Shown: positions 46,428 to 54,260 of the stretch, piece by piece | How the letters are laid out: each line of letters starts with the position of its first letter | Position numbering within the stretch: position 1 is the stretch's first letter | DNA from: Arcobacter sp. LA11 | GTDB lineage: Bacteria; Campylobacterota; Campylobacteria; Campylobacterales; Arcobacteraceae | Reading direction: 5' to 3' | NCBI RefSeq assembly: GCF_001895145.1 | Contig: NZ_BDIR01000005.1 | Coordinates: 248,001 to 312,000 of the forward strand | Length of the DNA stretch: 64,000 bases | Notes under the pieces: generated by a model | The model's input: only the letters and a program-made list of their open reading frames with translations | Told to the model about the DNA's origin: nothing | Databases searched by the model: none | Translations under genes and position numbers: made by a program

Positions 46428-46433
46428 TATAAT
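46428..46433 (+). promoter_or_regulatory. -10 element upstream of uvrA
   Basis: TATAAT lies 31 bases before the uvrA ATG; AAAGG follows as the ribosome site. No good -35 is visible. Confidence 0.45.
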
Positions 46434-46464
46434 ATGAGCTTCAAAATTTAAAGGCTATATTACA

Positions 46465-49275
46465 ATGCAAGATAAAATCAAGATATTTAACGCTAAAGAA
46501 AACAACTTAAAAAATATAAATTTAGAAATTCCAAAAAATAAACTTATTGTATTTACAGGATTATCAGGCTCAGGGAAATCTACACTAGCATTTGACACCT
46601 TGTATGCAGAAGGTCAAAGAAGATATATAGAATCACTTTCAGCGTATGCAAGGCAATTCTTAGACAAAGTTGGGAAACCAGATGTTGAAAGAATTGAAGG
46701 ATTAACTCCTGCAATTGCAATTGATCAGAAAACAACTTCAAAAAATCCACGTTCTACTGTGGGTACCATTACAGAAGTTTATGATTACTTTAGACTTTTA
46801 TATGCAAGAATTGGAAAACAACATTGTCATAAATGTGGAGAACCAATTTCTCAAATGAGCGCTTCTGACGTTATTGATCAAGTATTAAAGCTTCCCGAAA
46901 ATTCTAAGATTGTGATATTAGCTCCTTTAATCAATAGAAAAAAAGGTACCTTTGCAGATTTACTTGAAAGTCTAAGAGGAAAAGGTTATGTAAGAGCTAT
47001 GATAGACGGTGTGATGGTAAGACTTGATGAAGATATTGAGCTTGCAAAAACACAAATGCATACAATCAAAGTGGTTATCGATAGAGTGGTTATTAAAAAT
47101 GACAACAAAGATAGAATAGCTCAAGACGTTGAGAAAGGACTTAAAGAAAGTTTTGGAGAGCTTGAAATTGAGATTTTAAACCATGAAGAAGTGGGTACTG
47201 AAAAACATATTCATTATTCAGAGCATATGGCTTGTTTTGATTGTAAGATTTCATTTGAACCTTTAGAACCCCTTTCTTTCTCATTTAACTCACCAAAAGG
47301 TGCTTGTTCATCTTGTGATGGATTAGGTATAAGATATGCCTTAGACATGAAGAAAGTTATCAATGATGAGTTACCACTTGAAGAAGGTGCCATAAAAGTA
47401 ATATATGGATTTAATAAAGGATATTACTTCAAGATGCTTATGGCTTACTGTGAGGCTGCTAGCATAGATATTAAAATACCATTTAAAGAGTTACCACAAC
47501 ATCAACAAAAAGGTATTTTGCATGGTGGTGTGGAAGAAGCAAAATTCACTTGGAAAAGACATAAGCTTACAAGAAAATGGGAAGGTATTGTAAAAATAGC
47601 CTATGATATGATAAAAGATGAAAAAGAGATGGCTGAATATATGACAGAAAAAGTATGTTCAGATTGTGGAGGAAATAGATTAAAACCCTCTTCTCAATCT
47701 GTTTTTGTAGCACAAAAAACTATATCTGAAATTATAAATAAACCTATTGAAGAAGCACATGCCTTCTTTCAAGATGAAAAAAACTTTAAATATTTAAGTG
47801 AGCAAAATAGAATGATTTCGGCTCCTATTTTAAAAGAGATACGTGAACGAATCTTCTTTTTAAATGACGTAGGACTTGGATACATTACACTTGGACGAGA
47901 TGCTAGAAGTATTTCAGGAGGAGAAGCACAAAGAATTAGAGTAGCTTCACAAATTGGTTCAGGACTTACAGGAGTTATGTATGTTCTTGATGAACCATCT
48001 ATTGGATTACATGAAAGAGATACTAGTAAGCTTATTAAAACACTAAGAGCCTTACAAGAAAAAGGAAACTCTGTAATAGTTGTAGAACATGACAAAGAGA
48101 CTATAGAAGCAGCTGATTATATAGTTGATATAGGACCAAATGCAGGAAAATATGGTGGAGAAATTGTATTTGCAGGAACCTTAGCAAAAATGCATAAAGC
48201 AAAAACATTAACGGCACAATATTTAAATGGTGATAAAAAAATCGATTATGCACATAATCGTCCACAAGAAGATTTTATAGAAATAAAAAATGTTACGATA
48301 AACAATATTGAAAACTTAGATGTAAAAATTCCTTTGAAAAACTTATGTTCTATTACTGGTGTTTCAGGAAGTGGTAAATCTTCACTAATTTTACAAACCC
48401 TACTTCCAGTCGCCAAAGAGCTTCTTAATCACGCAAGAAAAGTAAAAAAAGTAGATGGCGTTGAAATTGAAGGATTAGAAAAACTTGATAAAGTAATTTA
48501 TCTTGACCAATCACCTATTGGGAGAACACCACGATCGAACCCCGCAACATATACAGGATTAATGGATGAATTAAGACTACTTTTTTCTAAAACTAAGGAA
48601 GCAAGTTTAAGAGGATATAAAATTGGTCGTTTCTCATTTAACGTAAAAGGTGGAAGATGTGAAAAATGTCAAGGAGAAGGTGAAATCAAAATTGAAATGC
48701 ACTTCTTACCAGACATTATGGTTAAATGTGATGATTGTCAAGGACAAAGATATAATGCACAAACTCTAGAAATACTTTACAAAGGTAAAAATATTTCTGA
48801 TGTATTAAATATGAGTGTAGACGAAGCTTTAGAGTTCTTCAAAAAAGTACCAAAACTGTATGCAAAACTTCAAACACTTTCAGATGTTGGACTCGGATAT
48901 ATTACACTTGGTCAAAATGCAGTCACACTTTCAGGAGGAGAAGCACAAAGAATAAAACTATCAAAAGAGCTTAGTAAAAAAGATACAGGAAACACACTTT
49001 ATATCTTAGATGAACCTACAACAGGACTTCACTTTGCAGATGTTGATAGATTAACAAAAGTACTTCATCATTTAGTTGATGTTGGTAATTCTGTTCTTGT
49101 AATTGAACATAACCTTGATATAGTTAAAAACTCTGATTGGGTAATAGATATGGGACCAGAAGGTGGAAGTAAAGGTGGACAAATAGTAGCAGTTGGTACA
49201 CCTGAAACACTTGCAAAAAATCATAAAAAAACAGGTTCATATACTGGTTATTATTTAGATAAAGAAATAAATTAA
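46465..49275 (+). CDS. uvrA: UvrABC excision nuclease subunit A
   Basis: A 936-residue tandem ABC ATPase that recognises DNA damage with UvrB. Two Walker A motifs (FTGLSGSGKSTLAFDTLYAEGQRRY at the N-terminus; ITGVSGSGKSSLILQTL in the second half), two signature motifs (SGGEAQRIRVASQIGSGLTGV; LSGGEAQRIKLSKEL) and zinc-binding CxxC pairs (CFDCKISF...CSSC; CEKCQGEGE...CDDC) are present. Full length for the family. Overlaps the next gene by one base. Confidence 0.98.
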   Translation: MQDKIKIFNAKENNLKNINLEIPKNKLIVFTGLSGSGKSTLAFDTLYAEGQRRYIESLSAYARQFLDKVGKPDVERIEGLTPAIAIDQKTTSKNPRSTVGTITEVYDYFRLLYARIGKQHCHKCGEPISQMSASDVIDQVLKLPENSKIVILAPLINRKKGTFADLLESLRGKGYVRAMIDGVMVRLDEDIELAKTQMHTIKVVIDRVVIKNDNKDRIAQDVEKGLKESFGELEIEILNHEEVGTEKHIHYSEHMACFDCKISFEPLEPLSFSFNSPKGACSSCDGLGIRYALDMKKVINDELPLEEGAIKVIYGFNKGYYFKMLMAYCEAASIDIKIPFKELPQHQQKGILHGGVEEAKFTWKRHKLTRKWEGIVKIAYDMIKDEKEMAEYMTEKVCSDCGGNRLKPSSQSVFVAQKTISEIINKPIEEAHAFFQDEKNFKYLSEQNRMISAPILKEIRERIFFLNDVGLGYITLGRDARSISGGEAQRIRVASQIGSGLTGVMYVLDEPSIGLHERDTSKLIKTLRALQEKGNSVIVVEHDKETIEAADYIVDIGPNAGKYGGEIVFAGTLAKMHKAKTLTAQYLNGDKKIDYAHNRPQEDFIEIKNVTINNIENLDVKIPLKNLCSITGVSGSGKSSLILQTLLPVAKELLNHARKVKKVDGVEIEGLEKLDKVIYLDQSPIGRTPRSNPATYTGLMDELRLLFSKTKEASLRGYKIGRFSFNVKGGRCEKCQGEGEIKIEMHFLPDIMVKCDDCQGQRYNAQTLEILYKGKNISDVLNMSVDEALEFFKKVPKLYAKLQTLSDVGLGYITLGQNAVTLSGGEAQRIKLSKELSKKDTGNTLYILDEPTTGLHFADVDRLTKVLHHLVDVGNSVLVIEHNLDIVKNSDWVIDMGPEGGSKGGQIVAVGTPETLAKNHKKTGSYTGYYLDKEIN

Positions 49276-49619
49276 TGTATGATAAAACAATTTTTACACA
49301 ATCATCAGCTATAAAAAGGTTTATTTACGCTTTAGAAAACAGACTTTTTGTAGAAGCTCATGAACTTTTAGAAGATGATTGGAAAAATTATAAAAAAAAT
49401 GGTGAAAAAGAGAAAGCAAAAGCACTTCAAGGTTTGATAAATGGTGCAACTGCTTTAGCTTTATATTATATAAAAAATAGACCCGAAGGATATAAAAAAG
49501 TTTGGCCTGTTTTTGAAAAATATAAACATCTTTTGAATCTAATTGAAATTGAAGAAAAAGAAAAATTCTATGAAGCAAAAGATTTATTGATAAAGATAAA
49601 TAATAATATAAAGTTATAA
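49275..49619 (+). CDS. DUF309 family protein
   Basis: A 114-residue helical protein with the DUF309 signature: LFVEAHELLEDDWKNYKK...KALQGLINGATALALYYIKNRPEGYKKV. The biochemical function of the family is unknown. The one-base overlap with uvrA may reflect only operon packing. Confidence 0.75.
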   Translation: MYDKTIFTQSSAIKRFIYALENRLFVEAHELLEDDWKNYKKNGEKEKAKALQGLINGATALALYYIKNRPEGYKKVWPVFEKYKHLLNLIEIEEKEKFYEAKDLLIKINNNIKL

Positions 49620-49672
49620 ATATAAAGTTGTTATCAGATACAATAACTAAATCAAATTTAAGGTAATTCATC

Positions 49673-51052
49673 TTGCATAAAAGAATTCTTTTTATACTTT
49701 TCGTTTTATTTTCAAATATTCTTTATGCCGATAAAAATCTAATTCAAGATGATTATATAAAACTAACTCCTGAAGAAGCTATATTTCTTAAAAATACAAA
49801 AATCAACGTAATCACTTCAAATACTTGGGCTCCAATTAATATGTATAATGATAATGAAGAACTTTCAGGAATAGCAATAGACTTCTGGAAACTGATTAAA
49901 TCAAGAGCTGAAATTAATTCTAGTATCTCTATTTCTAAAGATTGGAATGATGTACTTACAAAAATAAAAAATAAAGAAGCTGATATTACTTTAGGTACTT
50001 CATTTGATAAAGAAAAATTATCTTATGCAAAATTCTCAACACCTTACATCTCTTTTCCAATAGCTTTTGCAACTTTATTTGACAAGCGTTTTATTCCTGA
50101 TGCTTCTTTTTTACAAGGATTAAAAGTAGCAGTTGGAGAAAACTACAGTTCACACATAGTATTAAAAAATGAATACCCTAGTATTAATTTTATAACTGTT
50201 AAAAATACAGAAGAAGCTTTAAAACGACTTAGTGCAGGTGAAGTTGATGCTGTTATAGATATTTTACCAGTTGTTGCACATTTGATTTCTAAAAATGGTT
50301 ATTCCAATTTAAAAATTTCAGGAACAAGTAGAAATAATATTGAAATTTCTTTTATGGTTAGAAAAGATTATCCTGAATTAGTGCAAGTTATAAATCGTCA
50401 TATATCTTTGCTGACACCAGATGATAAAAATAAAATCATAAGAGAATGGCTAACAGTCAAATTTGATAAAAGAATTATAGATAAACATATGATGATAAAT
50501 ATCATAATAATTATTATTGCACTACTTGTGTTATATATTATAAGACAAAGAAGTGCAAATAAATATAATGAACAACTTGAATTTTTATCAAATACTGATG
50601 CCTTAACTGGCTTAAAAAATAGAAGAAAAATAGATAAAATATTAAATAAAATAAAAAATAAAAAGTTTTCATTGATTCTTATGGATATTGATCACTTTAA
50701 ATTAATAAATGACGATTTTGGACATCTTTTAGGAGATGAAGTTTTAAAAAATGTTGCTCATATTCTAAAATATAATGTAAATCAAAATGATATAATCGGT
50801 AGATGGGGAGGAGAAGAATTTTTAATTATATGTAAAAACACTTCAATCTCTGAAGCTGAAAAATTATCATATAGAATTAAAGATTTAATTGAAAACTATG
50901 ATTTTAAAGTTCGTAAAATCACTGCTTCATTTGGAGTTAGTGAAGCACACAATAATTTAGAATTAAAAGATATTCTTGCTAATGCAGATAAAGCTTTATA
51001 TAAAGCAAAAGAAAATGGTAGAAATCAAGTTATATTATCAACGAAAAACTAA
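49673..51052 (+). CDS. Diguanylate cyclase with periplasmic solute-binding sensor
   Basis: 459 residues: signal peptide (about 1-17, RILFILFVLFSNILYA), one SBP_bac_3 domain (about 35-265), a single membrane segment (about 273-292) and a cytoplasmic GGDEF domain with an intact RWGGEEF active site (about residue 377) and TDALTGLKNRRKI start. No RxxD inhibitory site stands out. It should make cyclic-di-GMP in response to a periplasmic ligand. The sensor domain closely resembles the second one of the kinase at 22706-25546. TTG start with AAGG upstream. Confidence 0.9.
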   Translation: MHKRILFILFVLFSNILYADKNLIQDDYIKLTPEEAIFLKNTKINVITSNTWAPINMYNDNEELSGIAIDFWKLIKSRAEINSSISISKDWNDVLTKIKNKEADITLGTSFDKEKLSYAKFSTPYISFPIAFATLFDKRFIPDASFLQGLKVAVGENYSSHIVLKNEYPSINFITVKNTEEALKRLSAGEVDAVIDILPVVAHLISKNGYSNLKISGTSRNNIEISFMVRKDYPELVQVINRHISLLTPDDKNKIIREWLTVKFDKRIIDKHMMINIIIIIIALLVLYIIRQRSANKYNEQLEFLSNTDALTGLKNRRKIDKILNKIKNKKFSLILMDIDHFKLINDDFGHLLGDEVLKNVAHILKYNVNQNDIIGRWGGEEFLIICKNTSISEAEKLSYRIKDLIENYDFKVRKITASFGVSEAHNNLELKDILANADKALYKAKENGRNQVILSTKN

Positions 51053-51444
51053 ATCTCAGCTGCAGCTTCCGCTTTTGCCTGTGCTATAAAATATGCTTTA
51101 AGTTTCATCATTTCATCTGTAGGAAATTGATTTTGAGCTTCACCACGTACAGCTCTTACAAAAAAATCTTTTGATGAATCATTAAATCCAAAATTTAGGT
51201 TTGTTAATACTACTTCTTGATATTGTGCAACATCTTGAGGTTTGATTTTTTTTGTCTCTTGTACTTCAGAAGTTTTACTAGCAGAAGTTTCATCTACTTT
51301 TTTTAAAAACTTATCCTCTGTAACTTGTCTAGCATCCTCACCATTTTTTAAGTTTGCAATTTCAGATGAAGGTTGTACTTGCTGGATTTGAATCAGATTA
51401 TTATCTGCATATTGATTAACTTTTGGAATTAGTCCATACTCCAT
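51049..51444 (-). CDS. Conserved hypothetical protein
   Basis: 131 residues, no signal peptide or membrane segment. The first half is polar and probably disordered (QQVQPSSEIANLKNGEDARQV), the second half is compact (VVLTNLNFGFNDSSKDFFVRAVRGEAQNQFPTDEMMKLKAYFIAQAKAEAAAE). The latter looks conserved in style, but I do not recognise a family. ATG preceded by AAGGAGG. Its stop overlaps the end of the diguanylate cyclase gene by four bases. Confidence 0.6.
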   Translation of the reverse strand: MEYGLIPKVNQYADNNLIQIQQVQPSSEIANLKNGEDARQVTEDKFLKKVDETSASKTSEVQETKKIKPQDVAQYQEVVLTNLNFGFNDSSKDFFVRAVRGEAQNQFPTDEMMKLKAYFIAQAKAEAAAEI

Positions 51445-51572
51445 GACGACCTCCTTATTGCTTTAATACTAACATTATACAAAAAAAACTAGATTTTTGT
51501 CAAAAAAAATTAATTTAAAGATAAGTTTTGCTATTATATGCCATTAATTTTTTTCAAAATAAGGAGTAATTC

Positions 51573-51635
51573 TTGGAAGACACTTCCCAGAGGCGTAATT
51601 TACAAAAAAGACGAGGTTCAAAATGGAACTTCTAA
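51573..51635 (+). CDS. Short leader ORF overlapping the start of the CNNM-type gene
   Basis: A 20-codon ORF starting at TTG with AAGGAG six bases upstream, the best ribosome site in the area. It encodes a very basic peptide (MEDTSQRRNLQKRRG... then KWNF) and stops at TAA 51633-51635, ten bases inside the following gene. A hairpin GGAAG-ACA-CTTCC (51575-51587) covers its first codons. It could couple or attenuate translation of the downstream transporter-like gene. The evidence is the ribosome site and arrangement only. Confidence 0.4.
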   Translation: MEDTSQRRNLQKRRGSKWNF

Positions 51636-52672
51636 TAATCCTATTTATAGCTGTAATCAGTATATCATTTTTATGTTCAGTATTAGAGTCTATTATTTTA
51701 TCAACAAATTTCACTTATATATCTGTCTTAGAAAATAAAAGTCCAAGTACAGGAAAACTTTTAAAAAAACTTAAAACTGACATTGATAGTTCTATATCTT
51801 CAATTTTAATTTTAAATACTTTTGCAAATACTTTAGGTGCAACAGCAATTGGTGTTCAAGCACAAAACGTTTTTGATGGAAATAAAACATTAGTAATGAT
51901 TGTATCTATTGCATTAACTTTTGCAATTTTATTTTTTGCAGAAATAATTCCAAAAACAATTGGTGCTGTATATTGGAAAGAATTAGCACCTGTAGCTGCT
52001 AAAATAATTCGTTTCTTTGTATTTATAACATATCCTATAATTTTAGTAACTCAATTTGTAACTAAAAAAATAAAAGGTAATGACAGTGGAGATTCTCTTT
52101 CAAGAGAAGAACTTATTCATTCTACATTATTGAGTGAAGAAGAAGGTGTAATTGGAGATTTAGAGTCTGATATTATTGAAAATACTTTAACACTTAATGA
52201 AATAAAAATAAAAGATATTTTAACTCCTAGATCTGTTATGTATGCAGTAGAAAAGAAAACTGCAATAAAAGATATCCTTGAAGATAAAAGAACTTATAAA
52301 TTCTCAAGAGTTCCAATTTATGAAGAAACAATCGATAATATTGTAGGTATAGTACTTACAAAAAAACTTTTTAAACAAGCAGTTAGAGATAAAAGTGCAA
52401 CTATGGAATCTATTATGACTCCGGTTTTCACATTAAATGAAAATATACCAGTTGCAAAAGCACTAAATAAATTTATCCAGAAAAAAGAACACATGTTTAT
52501 TGTTTTAGATAATTATGACCAAACTGAAGGTTTAGTTACTCTAGAAGATTGTATTGAAACACTTTTAGGTCTTGAAATAATGGACGAATCTGACACTACA
52601 GCTGATATGAGAAGATTAGCTCTTAATAAAATGAAAGCAAAAAGAAAAGAAAAAGGTAGTAAAGAAGCTTAA
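51623..52672 (+). CDS. CNNM/CorC-family DUF21-CBS membrane protein
   Basis: 349 residues. The N-terminal DUF21 domain has about four membrane segments (LLIILFIAVISISFLCSVLESIILS, FAILFFAEIIPKTIGAVYW), then a CBS pair (about 205-325: LTPRSVMYAVEKKTAIKDIL, MTPVFTLNENIPVAKALNKFIQ) and a short charged tail. The C-terminal CorC_HlyC domain is missing. Relatives are linked to Mg2+ or Co2+ export. ATG preceded by GAGG at six bases. Confidence 0.85.
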   Translation: MELLIILFIAVISISFLCSVLESIILSTNFTYISVLENKSPSTGKLLKKLKTDIDSSISSILILNTFANTLGATAIGVQAQNVFDGNKTLVMIVSIALTFAILFFAEIIPKTIGAVYWKELAPVAAKIIRFFVFITYPIILVTQFVTKKIKGNDSGDSLSREELIHSTLLSEEEGVIGDLESDIIENTLTLNEIKIKDILTPRSVMYAVEKKTAIKDILEDKRTYKFSRVPIYEETIDNIVGIVLTKKLFKQAVRDKSATMESIMTPVFTLNENIPVAKALNKFIQKKEHMFIVLDNYDQTEGLVTLEDCIETLLGLEIMDESDTTADMRRLALNKMKAKRKEKGSKEA

Positions 52673-52805
52673 GTCTTCTTTCTACTTTTCTATATATTTA
52701 AACTAAAATCTGTAACTATTCTGTAATAAAACAAATTTGATAAGATATTAAATTATTAATTAATAAAAAACTGCTACACTTTTTTTTATTTAAAAAGGAG
52801 AAAAT

Positions 52806-53231
52806 ATGGGATTTTTATCATTTGCAATTGATGCAGGTAAAAAATTATTAGGTTTAGGTAATGATGAAGCTAATGTAAAAAGTGAAATCGAATCAAATAG
52901 TTCAAGTATGCCAATAGAAAACCTTGACGTAAAAGTTGAAGGTGACAAAATTATATTAACAGGAGAAGCAGATGACGAAGCAAAAGAAAAAGCTGCTTTA
53001 ATTGCTGGAAATATAAAAGGAATCAAAAGTGTAGAATTTGACGGAATTACAGAAGATTCAGAAGAAAACTACTATGAAATAAAATCAGGAGATAACCTAT
53101 CAAAAATTTCTAAAAAATTTTATGGAAATGCAAATTTATACAATAAAATTTTTGAAGCAAACAGAGAAGTTATCAAAGATATGAATTTAATCTATCCTGG
53201 ACAAAAAATTAGAATTCCTAAAAATGGCTAG
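52806..53231 (+). CDS. kbp: BON-LysM protein similar to potassium-binding Kbp (YgaU)
   Basis: 141 residues matching E. coli Kbp along its length: MGFLSFAIDAGKKLLG at the start, a BON domain (about 35-80, IENLDVKVEGDKIILTGEADDEAKEKAALIAGNIKGIKSVE), and a LysM domain (about 90-138, YYEIKSGDNLSKISKKFYGNANLYNKIFEANREV...YPGQKIRIP). No signal peptide, so it is probably cytoplasmic, as is Kbp. A strong AAAAAGGAG precedes the ATG. Ten bases separate it from the DUF937 gene. Confidence 0.88.
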   Translation: MGFLSFAIDAGKKLLGLGNDEANVKSEIESNSSSMPIENLDVKVEGDKIILTGEADDEAKEKAALIAGNIKGIKSVEFDGITEDSEENYYEIKSGDNLSKISKKFYGNANLYNKIFEANREVIKDMNLIYPGQKIRIPKNG

Positions 53232-53240
53232 GAATTAAAA

Positions 53241-53771
53241 ATGAATATTTTAAATACGATACTAGAAAATGGTTTAGATGAAAATATTTTAGGTGCTATT
53301 TCTAATAAAACAGGTATTGATACAAATTCTGTTCAATCTTTAGTTTCTCAATTAGCTCCACAATTATTAAATGGAGCTAAACAAAACTTAACAAGCGATA
53401 ATGATTCATCAGATTTAATTAATATGATTTCAAATACAAACTTAGATGAAATTAGTCAAAATCCAGATGCTATAGATAGTATGGATAATTCAAATATGTT
53501 AGGTCAACTTTTTTCTTCATTAAATGAAAATGAAAGTGATATTACAAATGCACTTAGTGCAAAAAGTGGTATTGATACATCTTCAATCGCTTCTCTTTTA
53601 CCAATGGTTGCACCTTTAATAATGGGAGCATTAAATAAACAAACAAATCTAAGTTCGACTGATACTTCAGATACAAATAGTATTACAAGTATGCTAAGTG
53701 ATTTTATTGATCAAGATAATGATGGTTCAGTTGTAGATGATTTAATGGGAATGGCTAAAAAATTCTTCTAG
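53241..53771 (+). CDS. DUF937-like repeat protein with an EF-hand-like loop
   Basis: 176 residues with two copies of a helical unit (ENILGAISNKTGIDTNSVQSLVSQLAPQLLNGA and SDITNALSAKSGIDTSSIASLLPMVAPLIMGAL), matching the style of DUF937. The C-terminus has IDQDNDGSVVDDLMG, a D-x-D-x-D-G-S loop like a calcium site, also typical of that group. Function unknown. Cotranscribed with the Kbp-like gene and followed by a terminator. Confidence 0.75.
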   Translation: MNILNTILENGLDENILGAISNKTGIDTNSVQSLVSQLAPQLLNGAKQNLTSDNDSSDLINMISNTNLDEISQNPDAIDSMDNSNMLGQLFSSLNENESDITNALSAKSGIDTSSIASLLPMVAPLIMGALNKQTNLSSTDTSDTNSITSMLSDFIDQDNDGSVVDDLMGMAKKFF

Positions 53772-53784
53772 ATAAGAATTTTTT
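53758..53784 (+). terminator. Terminator after kbp-DUF937
   Basis: A 10-bp perfect stem AAAAATTCTT / AAGAATTTTT with a six-base loop that contains the TAG stop, ending in a run of T. Confidence 0.75.
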
Positions 53785-53833
53785 AAATTATTTTGCTATA
53801 GAATAGATACAAATTTATTACAAGGAAAGAAAT

Positions 53834-54157
53834 ATGACAATTAACTTAAGAAAAAGTGACGCTAAAGAGCCATTTACATTCGTATTTGTAAATGCTGAAG
53901 GTAAAACAATTGTAAAAAGTGAAAACTATGCTCAAAAAGCTAGTGCAAAAAATGGAATTGAATCTGTAAAGAAAAATTGTCAAGATGATGATAGATATGA
54001 ATTAAAAGAATCATCAAATGGAAAACCTTTCTTCAACATTAAATCAACTAATGGTCAAATTGTTGGAACAAGTGCATTATTTGCAGATGAAGCAGAAAGA
54101 AGTGCAGCTATTGCAGAACTTAAAGCTGATAGTGCAGAGGCAGAAGTTTCTGAATAA
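53834..54157 (+). CDS. YegP-like DUF1508 protein
   Basis: 107 residues with two DUF1508 units: FTFVFVNAEGKTIVKSENYAQKASAKNGIESVKKN and PFFNIKSTNGQIVGTSALFADEAERSAAIAEL. This is the two-repeat YegP architecture; its function is unknown. Monocistronic, with AAGGAAAGA before the ATG and a strong terminator after. Confidence 0.85.
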   Translation: MTINLRKSDAKEPFTFVFVNAEGKTIVKSENYAQKASAKNGIESVKKNCQDDDRYELKESSNGKPFFNIKSTNGQIVGTSALFADEAERSAAIAELKADSAEAEVSE

Positions 54158-54179
54158 TAAAATTAGTTTTTAATTATAT

Positions 54180-54219
54180 AAAAAGTGGATGTCTAGATTT
54201 AGGCATTCACTTTTTTTTT
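54180..54219 (+). terminator. Strong intrinsic terminator after the YegP-like gene
   Basis: A 16-bp stem with two wobble pairs (54180-54195 against 54200-54215) and a four-base loop is followed by a run of nine T ending at 54219. It separates the small stress-type genes from the ATPase gene. Confidence 0.85.
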
Positions 54220-54260
54220 GCTATAATATCCATCAAATTTAATAAAACAAAAGGTCTATT

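Noticed and set aside
46289-46464. PerR or Fur box upstream of katA
   Set aside because: Several AT-rich near-matches exist, but none forms a convincing dyad in this base composition.
51538-51738. 66-codon ORF overlapping the start of the CNNM-type gene in another frame
   Set aside because: No ribosome site, an overlap of more than 100 bases with a clear gene, and a sequence without recognisable features.
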